Of a stretch of 64,000 bases of DNA, positions 35,203-46,418 are shown one piece after another. A program made the position numbers and the translations under genes. The DNA comes from Guadua angustifolia (taxonomy: Eukaryota; Streptophyta; Magnoliopsida; Poales; Poaceae): assembly GCA_036346375.1 (NCBI GenBank), contig CM070520.1, forward strand, positions 13,031,791-13,095,790, given 5' to 3'. The first letter of the stretch is position 1. The number at the start of each line of letters is the position of its first letter. Under the pieces are notes generated by a model that had not been told where the DNA came from, ran no database searches, and saw only the letters and a list, made by a program, of their open reading frames with translations.

Positions 35203-35505
35203 GAGATTATTTTAGGTTGTGATTTCATCTAAAGGAATCCTTGTGAGTATTTTTTTGAGGAAATTCAGTGAGTATGGATTACAATCTACTAATTATTGTT
35301 CGCGTACAATTAATTTCCAGTATGCATGTTTAATCTAGATTTCTTCCACGATCTTAGATTATTTATTCTAGATTGATTCTTTCAGTTTTGGTCATTATTT
35401 TATTAATCTCAATAATTGATAAAAATAGAAAAAAAATTAACTTTCGGTATTTGTTTGCACCAGTTCACTTCTTCTCTGTGCGCCTCGATCCTTCGGCATG
35501 CATGA
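35180..35505 (+). repeat. Dispersed direct repeat, copy 2
   Basis: Second copy of 34250-34575. It ends just before a stretch that resembles the upstream part of the other miR2118 units. Confidence 0.65.
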
Positions 35506-36720
35506 ACCAAACAAGAACAGGGTCAACAATCTAACTAAAACTTCTAAATCAAACAAGTATACTCATAAGGTTGCAACCATACCTGCTTCATTCTCTGCCT
35601 CATCTCCAACAGGCCATTTTCCTCCCACGGCCTCTACTCACTCATGTATTCTAGCTGCTCAAGCTAACCCGACCTAGCAATGTTAGAACATACATGCCAT
35701 TTAATTTTGATCAGGAATCTCACATCAATAAACGACTAACGAATGAATTATAGAAATAATTTTCTATCTTTGCCGTGGAAAGGATTCACATGAATGATTC
35801 CAACAAGTGGGCGACTTAATCCTGATGCCTCCCAATTCAGTCCCAATCATACGATCGATTCTGTGAGCAATGTTTCGTATGGCTGCGACTAGAGGAGTAT
35901 GAGGCCAAGTCTGGTCCAATGCGAAGCAGTTTGGGTCTGGTTATATATCACGAAGCAGGCAATTAATCATAGATTTCACACAATAAGAAGTCACAATCAC
36001 ATGCCAATTTCCTCTTGCCTACCCCCAAAATGCATTTTTCACAATATAAAAACCTTTTCTGAACAGTTTGGTGCGTAGTAAATAGATTCAGTGGACAGAC
36101 AGTCTTAGGCAATGATCGATATATTGTCCGAGGATATGGTCCCATACAGGACAGCTTCTTCTTAAACAGAAATCGGATTGTTTACCGAATAGGAGGATTC
36201 TGGACAGTTTCTTCCACAATTAAAAATTGTCCTCTACGTAGAATCAAAATCTGATTGGAACCTGATTCTTGCTAATATCCTCTACATATATAGCTAGCAA
36301 CTTTTGATTTCAATGAATCATCTGCCGTGGGCTATAGTTCATTTCAGTGATCTTTTAGGCATCATCAGAAATGTATTGTTTATGGCATTGTTTGCTTGCC
36401 CATTTTTTAGAGGCAGGAGATGGTGGCGTCGTACCTATGGCCCTACTTTATAGCATTGTGACACTGATAATTATCTCTCGACATTCATGTAGTTAGACGC
36501 ACCATTCATCACTTTTGTATTCTCATAGCAGGAGATAAGTGATATTTCTCTTAGCAAGTCGCTAACTCGCTATTTTGCACAGGTGGCCAGGTGAGTCACA
36601 TCCCATTTCCAAGTTCTTTCTTTGACCGGCACATTTTGTACTACAAGATTACAATGTCGATTCCTCTGTAGAAAGAACAGAATTACAACGTGGATGAGCG
36701 AAATACCTCTGTTCAGAGAT
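35506..36720 (+). repeat. Diverged pri-miR2118 unit around locus 3
   Basis: Aligns in order with 41740-42610 and 52850-53740. Shared phrases include TTCTCTGCCTCA, ACCTAGCAATGT, TGTGAGCAATGTTTCGTA, GGTGCRYAGTAAAT and CTACRAGATTACAAYG. It is the most diverged of the three long units. Confidence 0.65.
35776..35848 (+). ncRNA. MIR2118-like: miR2118-like locus 3
   Basis: The site at 35819-35840 contains TCCTGATGCCTCCCA, identical to positions 2-16 of a common miR2118 form, but the last six bases (ATTCAG) differ. The star-like arm AAAGGATTCACATGAATG is near 35779-35797. Probably a decaying copy whose seed half is intact. Confidence 0.5.
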
Positions 36721-37335
36721 AATCATTTTTTTTTCAAAAGAGCAGCAAGAGAGTTGCTGCAAACTTTATTAGAAGGAAAAAACAAAAACAAAGACAGATT
36801 GGCCAGTTTTTTAAGAAAAAAACCGGACCCAAAAAAACCTTACAATATTGCTTACCATATTCTACCCCACATTCCACTACTCACCTATGTAAACTCCACC
36901 CATACCACTGAAGAAAAAATCCTGCAAGGAAAACCCCCTAATATCTAATCCGTAACTAGTCCGTACGGTATGTCGACCAAGCAAAACCATGGTTCAGAGA
37001 TAATCATGACTGGGATATGAGTATTTGTAGCGTTGAAAGATATAAAAAAACAAATTACTCTTTCTTATTCAGTAGATTCTTTCCTTTGAGAACCTTATCC
37101 TGCACTAAAATATATAATAGGCATGAAGGTATTGAAGTCAAATGCATCTGTTTGTGCTTAACGATTTACGTTTGCTCGTCAGTCCATATAGGAAAATGGA
37201 AATGCACTCTTGGTAGCATGATGGCTCGAAACAGCCCTACCTGACAATTGTCATACATATCCATCCTGCTTCAAAATCTCATATCACTCAAAGACACATT
37301 TCTTAAGTTTTTATTTTCTCTGTCAGTATAAACTA
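36721..37335. other. Spacer between loci 3 and 4
   Basis: No gene was recognised. An open frame at 36622-36948 is Lys- and Asn-rich, comes from A-rich DNA and has no domain. Confidence 0.35.
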
Positions 37336-37410
37336 ACAGAAATGATTACTTACAGTGAGAATTCCATTTTGTAATAGGTGTATTCCCGATGCTTCTTAGT
37401 CCTATATTGA
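37336..37410 (+). ncRNA. MIR2118-like: miR2118-like locus 4
   Basis: Mature-like 37383-37404 begins TTCCCGATGCTTCTTAG and ends TCCTA, 22 bases. The upstream arm AATGATTACTTACAGTGAG at about 37341-37359 has the same layout as the better-preserved copies. Confidence 0.65.
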
Positions 37411-37808
37411 CGAGAGCAACGTATTCTCGTGGATGCTGACTGATGAAGAGGATCGAAGCATCCTTTGGCAAGCAATGTGATTTTTAAGTTATGAATGCAT
37501 TCATTCTTGTCAACAAAAAGACCTTGGAGAAGCCCAACCAACAGTGGGCTTTAATTTCCATTTATTCATTTCTTCAGCATTTTCAGCTAACCTAGCAGCT
37601 CATTAGATGGTTTAAACTGACATTATAGTAGTGGAGTGCCACTGCTTTTGGTCCTTCCAGTACAATGATCCTCTGATTTGGGTGAAGCAAGCACATGACT
37701 CTACCACTGCAGTTGCATTTGTACGAAAGACAATATTATATTTTGTTAACTCGATATGGTACCTATTAAAATACCGCTGTTACTTATAATTGAATCTTTT
37801 TTCATTTG

Positions 37809-40800
37809 TGTGAGGACCCGGATTTACCCAATCCGAACCCTCCTGTGTTTCAACCGCGCTAGTCCAGGAACAGCTAGCGCACACAGCATACAGTGATGAT
37901 AACACAGACATATCATAAAGTAAACAACAGTAATAAGCAAAAGAGTGCAACAACATAAACATTCATCATTACCTTTTTACAAGAATGGAGCCTTACGGCT
38001 TAAGTGAAAATGTAGCAGCGGAAATGTAGAACAAAAAGAGCCAATCAGTATGCCCACAGGCAACCGACTGGGGTACACTCCCTAGTAGTCCGGCTGATCC
38101 TCCTCATCAAAGTCTTCACCACAGATGTCTTCATCTGCTTTATGGAATAAGCAGCCCCCGCAATAAAAAGCGAGGGTGAGTATGCAACATACTCGCAAGT
38201 CTAGGAAACTTGATGCAAGTAACTAAATGCATGGCTTTAAACAAAGGATGGCATAATGGTTCATTTGCATAAAGCAGAATTTAAAATTTAAATACAAGTA
38301 ATACTTTCAGAAGCGACATTTAACAAAATGTAAATAGCATAATTAGTTAAACTTGAAATATAACAATTTCCAGGTTCCAACTACCTGGTTGGCTCTAGCC
38401 GCCAAACTAAAACTTCCGGGAGCTCTAGCCGCTCGCGGATTCCCAACCACATTTTTCATTTCAAACCAAATCATCATTTTTCCATTTTAAAACCAAAAAC
38501 CAGAAAATCTACTATGTGAAAGCGTTCCACGCTTGCCCTTATCCGTAGGCACGGCTACTCAAGTAGTTTTTAAGACTCTGCAGAGCTGGTACACTTTACC
38601 CACACGACATGATCAACCCTTTGCGCCAAGCTATTGACACACTTCCTTTGGTGTGCGGCAGGAGATCATGACAAGGCCTTTACAATGCATATACCGCTCT
38701 GACTCCGCGCTAAGGTTTCACATTGGTAGGGCTACCCTTGATCGAAGCCCCTCTTGCGCCTTGCAAGTACCCTCCCGGCAAACCGCACAGCCCAAATGGC
38801 AAAGTCAAATAACGATACATGCAAATTACTTAGCCAGGTCATACCCATATAGACATGTGGTTGTACTGTATAGCATGGCCCAAGGTAACACACGATCGGT
38901 CCTTAATTGACTAGGGCGGACATTCATATTCCAAAATTTTGTGCATCCCGCACCCGCCCTTCAACCAATCCGCCCCGGTCCAAATCATTTTTCATTTTTT
39001 TAATTTTTAAATTAATACCGGCAACACCAATTGCCAAATTAATACCGGCAACACCAATTGCCAAACATTTCATGAATCATTTTTGAATCAAGAATGAAAT
39101 CATCTCCATAATGGTAAGGTACCGACGTGATTAAGCATGACTAAGCATTTTCTACTGTTCCCATAACAAAATTAATTATCATTAATTACAGTAATTAGTT
39201 TTCCTAGGGTGTCAATGGTTGTCAAGTTGAGTATCAATGTGGCATAACAATTTGGCAATTAACTAAGCATTTAAAATGACATTAACATACAATTCATAAT
39301 TCAAATAGCATGCAATAATTTAAAAACAAAATAGCATTTCATAAAATTTGGGTTCAACATGGTCAAGGAGACTTGCCTTCACTCTCTACCGCTGCTGCAA
39401 CCTCCGCTGGATGCTCCTCTCGCTCCACCGGTGCGTCGTTTACTCGCAAAACACGCAAATCGAGGCAAAATAATAAATAAACCGAAATAAATAAAATTCA
39501 AAAATTCACAAAAATGACACCAACAGATAGATCTTGATTTTATATGAATTTAGAAATTTTAATCGTTCAAATCGGAGTTCGAACGAAGGAGAACGGAGCT
39601 TCCGAAGTTTTAAATGGAGGGAAAATCAGAATTAAATGGATTGACACGTGTCGTGTTATGATTTGCTGGAATTTTCGGATTTTTGGATTTATCAGCGATT
39701 AACGAAATATTTCGCGTCGCTGACATGCGGGCCCCTCAGGTCAGTGACTCGGCTCACATGGACCGGGTTCACAGAGGGCGGCACGGGTGATGTGGCGCTA
39801 CTCGTGGCAACACGTGGCTCACACATGGCGACACATAGATCTACGGCGACGACGTGGCACCAACGTGGCATCCACATGGTGATGACATGGCGAACGGGGA
39901 AGTTTTCATTGACGTGGCGGTGACGTGGCGATGATATGAGTGCCATGTGAGCATTTAGAACCGAGGTGGCAATGATGCGGCAGTGATGTGGGCGACACGC
40001 GAGACGCTAGGGTCCACGTGGCACCGACATGGCACAAACGGGATTTTTCGGCTGACGTGGCATCTAAGTGGCGACACTTGGCCGACATGTGTACAGGTTA
40101 GGGCTGAGGTGGCGACGCCAACGCATCAACCACGCGACTCAAGATCTACGGTGGCGCCGACGTGTCTGGCACGGGGCTCCACCTGGCGGTTTGGGTGTTG
40201 ACGAGCCGGGACACGGCGATGAGCGTCGCCGACGTGGATGACCGTAGGAATCCGGCGCTGAGGTGGCGCACACATGGCCTACACATGGCGACACGCGGCG
40301 AGTACATAACCTTGACGTGGTATACAGCGAGGCATGGCTGGCTCGGGACTTACCGAAAGGATGTGGTGAAGATCTGGTCGTCCGGGTGAAGATCAACGGC
40401 GACGGTTGACGGAGGAAGAACGACGGCGAGTGGCGGCGCTGGTTCGACGGAGCTGGAGATGACGACTTGCCAAACGACGATGGAGTACCGGATCGAGCGA
40501 AAGAGTTAGAGATTCGGGAAGAGGACGAAAAGAGGAACTCGACGGTACCAAAATCTACGGCGGAGACTCACCGTGGAGGAGGAAAACGACGGCGGAAGAA
40601 CACGGGCACGGCCGGCAACTTCGGCGAGGTCGTGTGCACGACTGGCTGCGCCCCCGGTGAAGTGGCTAGGGCTGGCGGGTGCGGCGCGGAGAGGAGAGCA
40701 CGACGCGTGAAACGAAGTGGGCTTTTATAGCCTTGGGAAGCGCGTAGGGCACGGAAGCCAAAGATCACCCGCGCGGCTAGGTTTTCCAGTGGCGGCGGCG

Positions 40801-41267
40801 GCGTTAGTGCGACGTGGCGCATTGCCAGCCATTGATTCGCGCTTGATCCGACGGCGGAGGGCTTGAGGAGATTAGGGTTTCGGGTGTTGGGCTGGGCTGT
40901 GTTTTGGGCCGACCGATAGCGCACAGTAATGGGCCGAGTGGAATGAACAGTGGAGTCGGCCCGGGAAAGAAAAGATTTAGAAAATGATTTCCGATTTAAA
41001 TAAATTACCAGAAAATCCGAATAAACTTCAAATAAATCAAATAAATAGCAAATAAATCCGGAAAAATCTCCAAAAATACAGAAAAATTAAATGAAGCACA
41101 AGGAACCCAAATAAAATAAGAAATAATTAATTTGAGGTATAGTTTAATCGAATTAAATTCCTGCTGACTTTAAAATTTCCATTTAAGCTAGATTAAATTC
41201 GAGAAAATTTTCAGGGGTTCAAATTTTGAATTTCAAATTTGGGAAATTGAAAAATTGGAATGTTACA
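37809..41267 (-). repeat. Large solo Gypsy LTR, target duplication ATTTG
   Basis: 3,459 bases, TGTGAGGACC to GTTACA, flanked by ATTTG at 37804-37808 and 41268-41272. The paralogous unit at 52202-53743 has a single GTTTG at this point and no insert. Minus orientation is inferred from the end beginning TGTAACATTCC and from similarity to the LTR at 58186-59760 (for example GACACACTTCCTTTGGTGTG). No primer site, gag or pol is visible. It includes a 27-base tandem duplication (39011-39065) and a long stretch crowded with GACGTGGC/ACATGGCG motifs (39720-40320). Confidence 0.85.
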
Positions 41268-41965
41268 ATTTGCGTCTCTAAGATCGATCCATGTAACTTA
41301 CTAGTAGAGCTTCTGTCATTAAGTTGTCCTGAAACAGCATCTTGGCAAAAGTATCCTACCAGCCTTTCATTTAAGGTTTTAAGCAATAGAGATTCTAATT
41401 AAGTAGCAAGAGCAAACGCCTCTATTAATACAACAAAGAAGACTTTTCTGAAGTAGATTGAAGAAATGATAAATTAACATTAAGTAATCCAACGAGAAAT
41501 CTAGTTCACTTGGTTGTTTTACAACAACACTAACCATAAACAATTATTTGCTTGGTTGTCCACTTGGTTATGTGTCCTATTCATAGTAGATTTACGTACT
41601 CCTTGTAGTACATACTTTCAAGCATTCGCTCTATCCACAGGAACACTTCAATTGATCATGATCCAAGGAAGCTTAGAACTGTAAAAGAACACATAATTGA
41701 ATCAAACCTAATAGAGTAGGGATCTGAAAACATTTCAATCAAACAAGTAGAGATAAGATTGCAATCCTACCGTCTTCGTTCTCTGCCTCACCTCTTACAG
41801 CCTCGTGATCTAATATAGCCGTGACAAGGGACATCGGTACTTCAGCTGCTGAAGCATACCCCACCTAGCAATGTCACCATACATATCAATTATTTCTGAA
41901 TCTGGAACCTCACATCACTCAGTCATTGGCAAATAAATAATAAACATCACTTTTCTTTTTTACTG

Positions 41966-42054
41966 CGCCATTGAAATGATTTACATGGGAGATTCCTTAC
42001 CACAATTGCTTCAGTAAGCGTGAACATTCCCGATGCTTCTCAGTCCTACCATCA
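41966..42054 (+). ncRNA. MIR2118-like: miR2118-like locus 5
   Basis: Mature-like 42027-42048 starts TTCCCGATGCTTCTCAG and ends TCCTA, 22 bases. The upstream arm AAATGATTTACATGGGAG at 41974-41991 pairs over CATGGGAG with CTTCCC/GATG of the mature side and bulges in the middle, as known precursors of this family do. The loop is about 30 bases. Confidence 0.7.
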
Positions 42055-42617
42055 TGTGAGCAATGTTTCGTAGTGCCACGAGACGAGTGTTATGCCAAGA
42101 CTAGTCCAATTGGATGCAGATTGGGTCTTGCTATATATCGCCACGCGCACATTCTTCACAACAAGAAGGCTTTGGTGAGTCCACAAACAAATGCACCTTT
42201 TCATCACTCCTGAATAGTTTTCCAGCTTTTTTCTGGACATGTTGGTGCACAGTAAATGCTGTCATTAGACTCTCCCAAGCAATGCTAGCCATTTTTTTTT
42301 CTTATTTCAATAAATTACCGGCTGTGGGCTGCAGTAGTGCATTTCACCATAGTTTTCTTATTTCTGGACATGTGGAGTGCTTTTTTTTCGCCATAGTTTT
42401 CTTGCTCATTTCTAAGAGACAGACGACGGTGCTATTGTAATACCTTACTTTATAATATTGTGACTTAATTGTCTCCCATTAGATTTTGGATATAAATTGC
42501 TCACTTACCTCCAAGCACCGGAGAAAATCTCCTCAGTACTACGAGATTACAACGCCAATCCCTCTGTAGAAATAAAAGGATAACAATGGCAATGAGCAGG
42601 AGAGAATCATGATTGGG

Positions 42618-43076
42618 ATATATCGATCTCTGGTGTTGAAGAATCTAGAATTCTTCTTCTAATAAAAAAAGATTCTTTTCTCTAAGAAAAACTTATCTTG
42701 CGCTAAGAACAGTATTCACATTACACAAAGATAGTGAAGTCACCCAAGCAGTATATCTTTCGGCGACTAATTCTGTACCTCACCCCTTACATTAAGATGG
42801 AACACCGGTCATAGCATTTCAGCTGGAGAAAGTCCACCCTAACATTATTATTAACTAGCAGATTTACCCATGTAACTGTGCGTTTAGATATTATGATATA
42901 ATTGTATTTGATATACAACTCTACTTCCAATTATTGAAATACAATTGTATTTGTTATATAACTCTATTTATATATAATTAATCTGCACCATTATAATCTG
43001 ACCCCACCAAAATAAGTGGTGGAGATCATTTCGATGATTGAAATACAATTATATTTGTTACATATTAGAATTAATT
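42618..43076. other. Spacer after unit A
   Basis: AT-rich. ATAATCTGACCCCACCAAAA (near 42989) recurs as ATAATCTGGTTCTACCAAAA near 43223, so the hairpin below is bracketed by a diverged direct repeat. Confidence 0.45.
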
Positions 43077-43192
43077 GGATATTTGCCACCCTTCAACGTG
43101 AAAATTCGACGCCATGTACAAAAAATGCCACTCCAGTGGCATCATTTGTACATGGCGTCGAAGTTTGAAATTGAAGAATGGCAAATATCTAA
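43077..43192. repeat. Near-perfect foldback of about 116 bases
   Basis: GGATATTTGCCACCCTTCAA on the left pairs with TTGAAGAATGGCAAATATCT on the right. The inner arms CGACGCCATGTACAAA and TTTGTACATGGCGTCG are perfect complements, and TGCCACTCCAGTGGCA forms the tip. This is either a mini foldback element or a microRNA-type hairpin. Confidence 0.8.
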
Positions 43193-43907
43193 ATCTCCCT
43201 ATATATTATTAATCTGTACCGCTATAATCTGGTTCTACCAAAATAAGTGGTGGATAAGCTTCTGTTTTTCTTTCGATTAATATGCGAATTTCTAGAATTT
43301 AGGATTATTGTAGGATTTTCTTGCTCTTAAAACGAAGGAAGTGCCTTGCATATCACCATTTGTTTTTATATATAAAGATATGTGTTTCGTAAAAAGCATA
43401 AAGTTATTTTCATTGGTACTCAAGGCATCACGACTAGGTCCATTCAAATCAACCACATTGGAAATTAAAGGGTCTTCATGTACGCATATTAGCTAAGATT
43501 ACACAAGAGATGTCTCATGCATGCATGCATGCAGGCAGTACTTTCTCAAATATGCAGAACAGCAAGCGACAGAAGAGAGATGGAAGAGAAAATGCAAGTG
43601 TTACAAATCTTGTCCTGGCTAAGATCACAGACACAACACGCGATGCTGCAATCATGGCACTCTTAAGGACTTCCTTAGAGACACACCATGACATGCTCTT
43701 CGCGTCTCCTCTGTTCCCCAATTAAGTGCTGCAACAGGACACACCATCTCAGGCAAGCGGCTGATTTCTAACAAGTAATCACCCTCACTCAAGCGGCCGG
43801 CCCTACCTGCAAAATTTCATTGCACAAAAAGAAATTTTGTTTTCTTATTTGAGTTCTCTGACCACAAAGAGCAATGAAACATGAACTGTAAATTTTTATA
43901 TACGGTC
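43193..43907. other. Spacer between foldback and locus 6
   Basis: No gene was recognised. A frame at 43510-43725 is short, starts in a GCATGCAT repeat and has no domain. Confidence 0.35.
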
Positions 43908-43984
43908 ATAGCATAAAGAAAAACTCACGGGGATTATCGAACAGCGTAGGTATATTCCTGGTGCCTCCTATTGCTACATGTTGT
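43908..43984 (+). ncRNA. MIR2118-like: miR2118-like locus 6
   Basis: Mature-like 43955-43976 reads TTCCTGGTGCCTCCTATT then GCTA, the copy closest to published grass forms at its 3' half. The star-like arm AAAAACTCACGGGGATT lies near 43919-43935. Confidence 0.65.
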
Positions 43985-44349
43985 GATTAATGAGTAGCGT
44001 CTTCGTGTGTACATGAAGAGTAGTGTGACTGACGGGCAACAAGTAGCACTCCACTCGACATCCGGTTGACCAGCCGACCGAAAACTGCTTCTTTTGGCTG
44101 TCATAGCAAATAAAAAGGAGAAATTTTAGTGTATTATGCTAGTAGTATACAGTGGACAGGACCACTGGAGGAAGTATGCACATCGAGGGGACACCACCTT
44201 TTATTTGTCCATCTTGAAGCATATCATGCATATAACCTACCTTCTGTCCTTCGGCATTCAAGTTTAGATCGGAGATGGAATGAATGTTGCATAGCTAGCT
44301 AGTTACTTGATGGCCAGAACTGTTGAGATTGGTCTTCTTCCGTTGCAGC

Positions 44350-44455
44350 AAATGCTAAAATATGCCGCTCAACCCTAAAATCTTGTGAGCAAACGTTTTG
44401 TGTGGGTGACAAGAGATGAATGCGATGCCAGACTAGTCCAATAAGATGCAAGTTG
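44350..44455 (+). ncRNA. miR2118-like locus 7, decayed
   Basis: At 44356-44377 the position of the mature site reads TAAAATATGCCGCTCAACCC then TA. It is recognisable only because the downstream phrase TTGTGAGCAA and the block GCCAGACTAGTCCAAT (44427-44442) are conserved in their expected places. Probably dead. Confidence 0.35.
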
Positions 44456-44598
44456 AGTCTCATTATTCCAAAGAATCAACCGCCGTGTACAATGTACTAC
44501 ATTTAGATGGCTCCAAAGACAAGCACATGGCTGTACAAGTGTATGTGTTACAGAGAACAACATATCCATCATCAGTTGATGTTGGTGATAAGTGTTGA

Positions 44599-44672
44599 AA
44601 TCACTTATCCGGGATATAATTTCGTAATAACAGTTGAAGTGCACAATCCGGGATATAATTTCATAATAACAG
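44599..44672 (+). repeat. Tandem repeat, unit 39 bases
   Basis: TCCGGGATATAATTTCGTAA at 44608 recurs at 44647 with one change, flanked by CACTTA/CACAA. Two copies. Confidence 0.8.
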
Positions 44673-45417
44673 CATGATTTGAGTATTTGACTTAAGCCCT
44701 GTTCATTGTTCGAGAGTAGATTTATGACCATCCATTGCATCCCGTACACATGATCTGCTCTCGTGTACTTTAAACTGAAAGATGGATATTGACGGGATTA
44801 ATGTATTGTGTTGTCAGTGCTTATCTTATATGTTTTTCAGCTTGATCATTGTTTCCCTCAAGACCTTTCGCGTCTATCTGAGAATATTCTAAGAGGTGAA
44901 TCCAGCAAATAATCTCTTACATTTTTCAGTCATTTAAACAGAATTGTCACATATTCTTATTAAAATTATCCCTTCGCTCAAATTTATTGTTCAATGCCTA
45001 GTGTTTCCTACCGGAGCAATTTTTAGTATAGGACAGGACAAGCAATACCATTGGTGGAACTAGACAAATTTTGATGGAGGTGCACACTTCACATGTAACT
45101 CTATAGTCTTATGCATTAATTTCGTACCATTATAAATCCAACATATTTATTTGAAATTTGCTAAAAGTATAATACAAATAATTCTAAGGTCTTAAAAATT
45201 CCAAACCACCAAAATCCAAACCAATTCAATCGACAAATTTAGTCTATTGAAGAGATAAAATTTTGGTGCTTCTCAATTTTTTTTGGGTGCCGGAGCATAG
45301 CCGACACCCGTAGTTCCACCCACGAGCAATACAGTTCAAATAAATTCCTACTATTTACGAGGGGCAGCTCGACAAAATCATCAAGCTTGAAAAATATAAC
45401 CAGGCCAACGACGATGG
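44673..45417. other. Spacer between loci 7 and 8
   Basis: AT-rich with no gene or clear repeat. Confidence 0.35.
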
Positions 45418-45500
45418 CCTCCAAATGATTACTCACGGAGGGCTGATATGGACCAGAGTGTAGTTGCATTATTCTCGATGCCTCTCAGTCCTACCTACGG
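45418..45500 (+). ncRNA. MIR2118-like: miR2118-like locus 8
   Basis: Mature-like 45472-45493 begins TTCTCGATGCCTCTCAG and ends TCCTA; the first 13 bases equal a known rice miR2118 form. The upstream arm AAATGATTACTCACGGAGG is at 45423-45441. Confidence 0.7.
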
Positions 45501-45786
45501 AAAGCATTTCCATTCCTTAATTTCCCTTCTGGCCTGGGTGGAGAATGACCATGGCAAACTAAGCCACTCCATTCCAGCATGCGATCTACAGCTGCCAGCT
45601 CGTATTAGCCAGGGCATGCATATATGTGTATGTTTTTGAGAATAAAAAGACCAAGCTAGCTGAGGCCAAGCTCACTAGCATATAATCTTTTCCAGCACTA
45701 GCTAGCTGGAGGGATGATCATTCTCGTTGACACTAGCAGTCACTTGTTCAGTGCCTCTTATTTATATTTCCAGCTTTTTCAGAGGA

Positions 45787-46415
45787 CACTACTACAGAAT
45801 CGACTTTCACAAGCGGTTCGAAACCGTTTTTAGAAGCGGTTTTAGAACCGCTTGTAAGCAACCGTGAGTGATACTCTCGTCAGTATCACAAGCGGTTTTA
45901 TAACCGCTTGTAGAAGTCACTTCAAAAGATAAATAATATTGTGAGGACTGGGATTCGAACCCACAACCTCCTCCTCGTGACTCACGTCTCACCCATCTAA
46001 CCAACCCACCCACGCGTGCTCTCTGATAGAGTAGGGCATGCATTCCTTTTATTATTTCGAAAACTGGGCTTCTACAAGCGGTTGGGGACACAAACCCCTT
46101 CTAGAGTCGGCTCTAGAAGGGGTTCGTGTCCCCAACCGCTTCTAGAGCTAGGGCTCTAGAAGGGGTTCGTATCTCGAACCGCTTCTAGAGCTCTAGAAGG
46201 GGTTCGTGATACTAACCGCTTCTAGAGCTCAGGGCGGGTTCGGGACGCGAACCGCTTCTAGAACTAGGGCTTTAGAAGGGGTTCGTGTCTAGAACCGCTT
46301 CTAGAGACCCCCTTCGGTCTGTTGCCCATGAACCGCTTGTGGTGCAGAGAGCACAAGCGGTGCGCAATTAACCGCTTATAATAGGCCGTTTGTGAAGGCC
46401 GATTCTGTAGTAGTG
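45787..46415. mobile_element. CACTA-type MITE, target duplication GGA
   Basis: The left end CACTACTACAGAATCGACTT and the right end, reverse complemented, CACTACTACAGAATCGGCCT match base for base except in the last few positions. GGA lies at 45784-45786 and 46416-46418. Subterminal regions hold many copies of AAGCGGTT/GAACCGCTT. 629 bases, no coding region. It carries a tRNA-like segment. Confidence 0.9.
45941..46020 (-). other. tRNA-like sequence inside the CACTA MITE
   Basis: On the minus strand there is an A-box-like TGGTTAGATGGG (45991-46002) and, 30 bases later, a perfect B-box GGTTCGAATCC (45950-45960), followed by CAGTCCTCAC. Acceptor and anticodon stems do not form properly, so it is a tRNA-derived relic, not a working tRNA gene. 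Confidence 0.6.
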
Positions 46416-46418
46416 GGA

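Larger units (their letters stand above)
37577..42617 (+). repeat. Long paralogous unit A (interrupted by a solo LTR)
   Basis: Segments 37577-37808 and 41268-42617 align end to end with 52202-53743. Identity is high, with shared phrases such as CATTTTCAGCTAACCTAGC, GATCCTCTGATTTGGGTG and ATGTAACTTACTAG. The only large difference is the 3.46 kb LTR at 37809-41267. The unit contains miR2118-like locus 5. Confidence 0.9.

Noticed and set aside
37809..41267. A full retrotransposon in place of a solo LTR
   Set aside because: No second LTR, primer site, gag or pol motif found between the target duplications.
45941..46020. A functional tRNA gene on the minus strand
   Set aside because: The B-box is perfect, but acceptor and anticodon stems do not pair.
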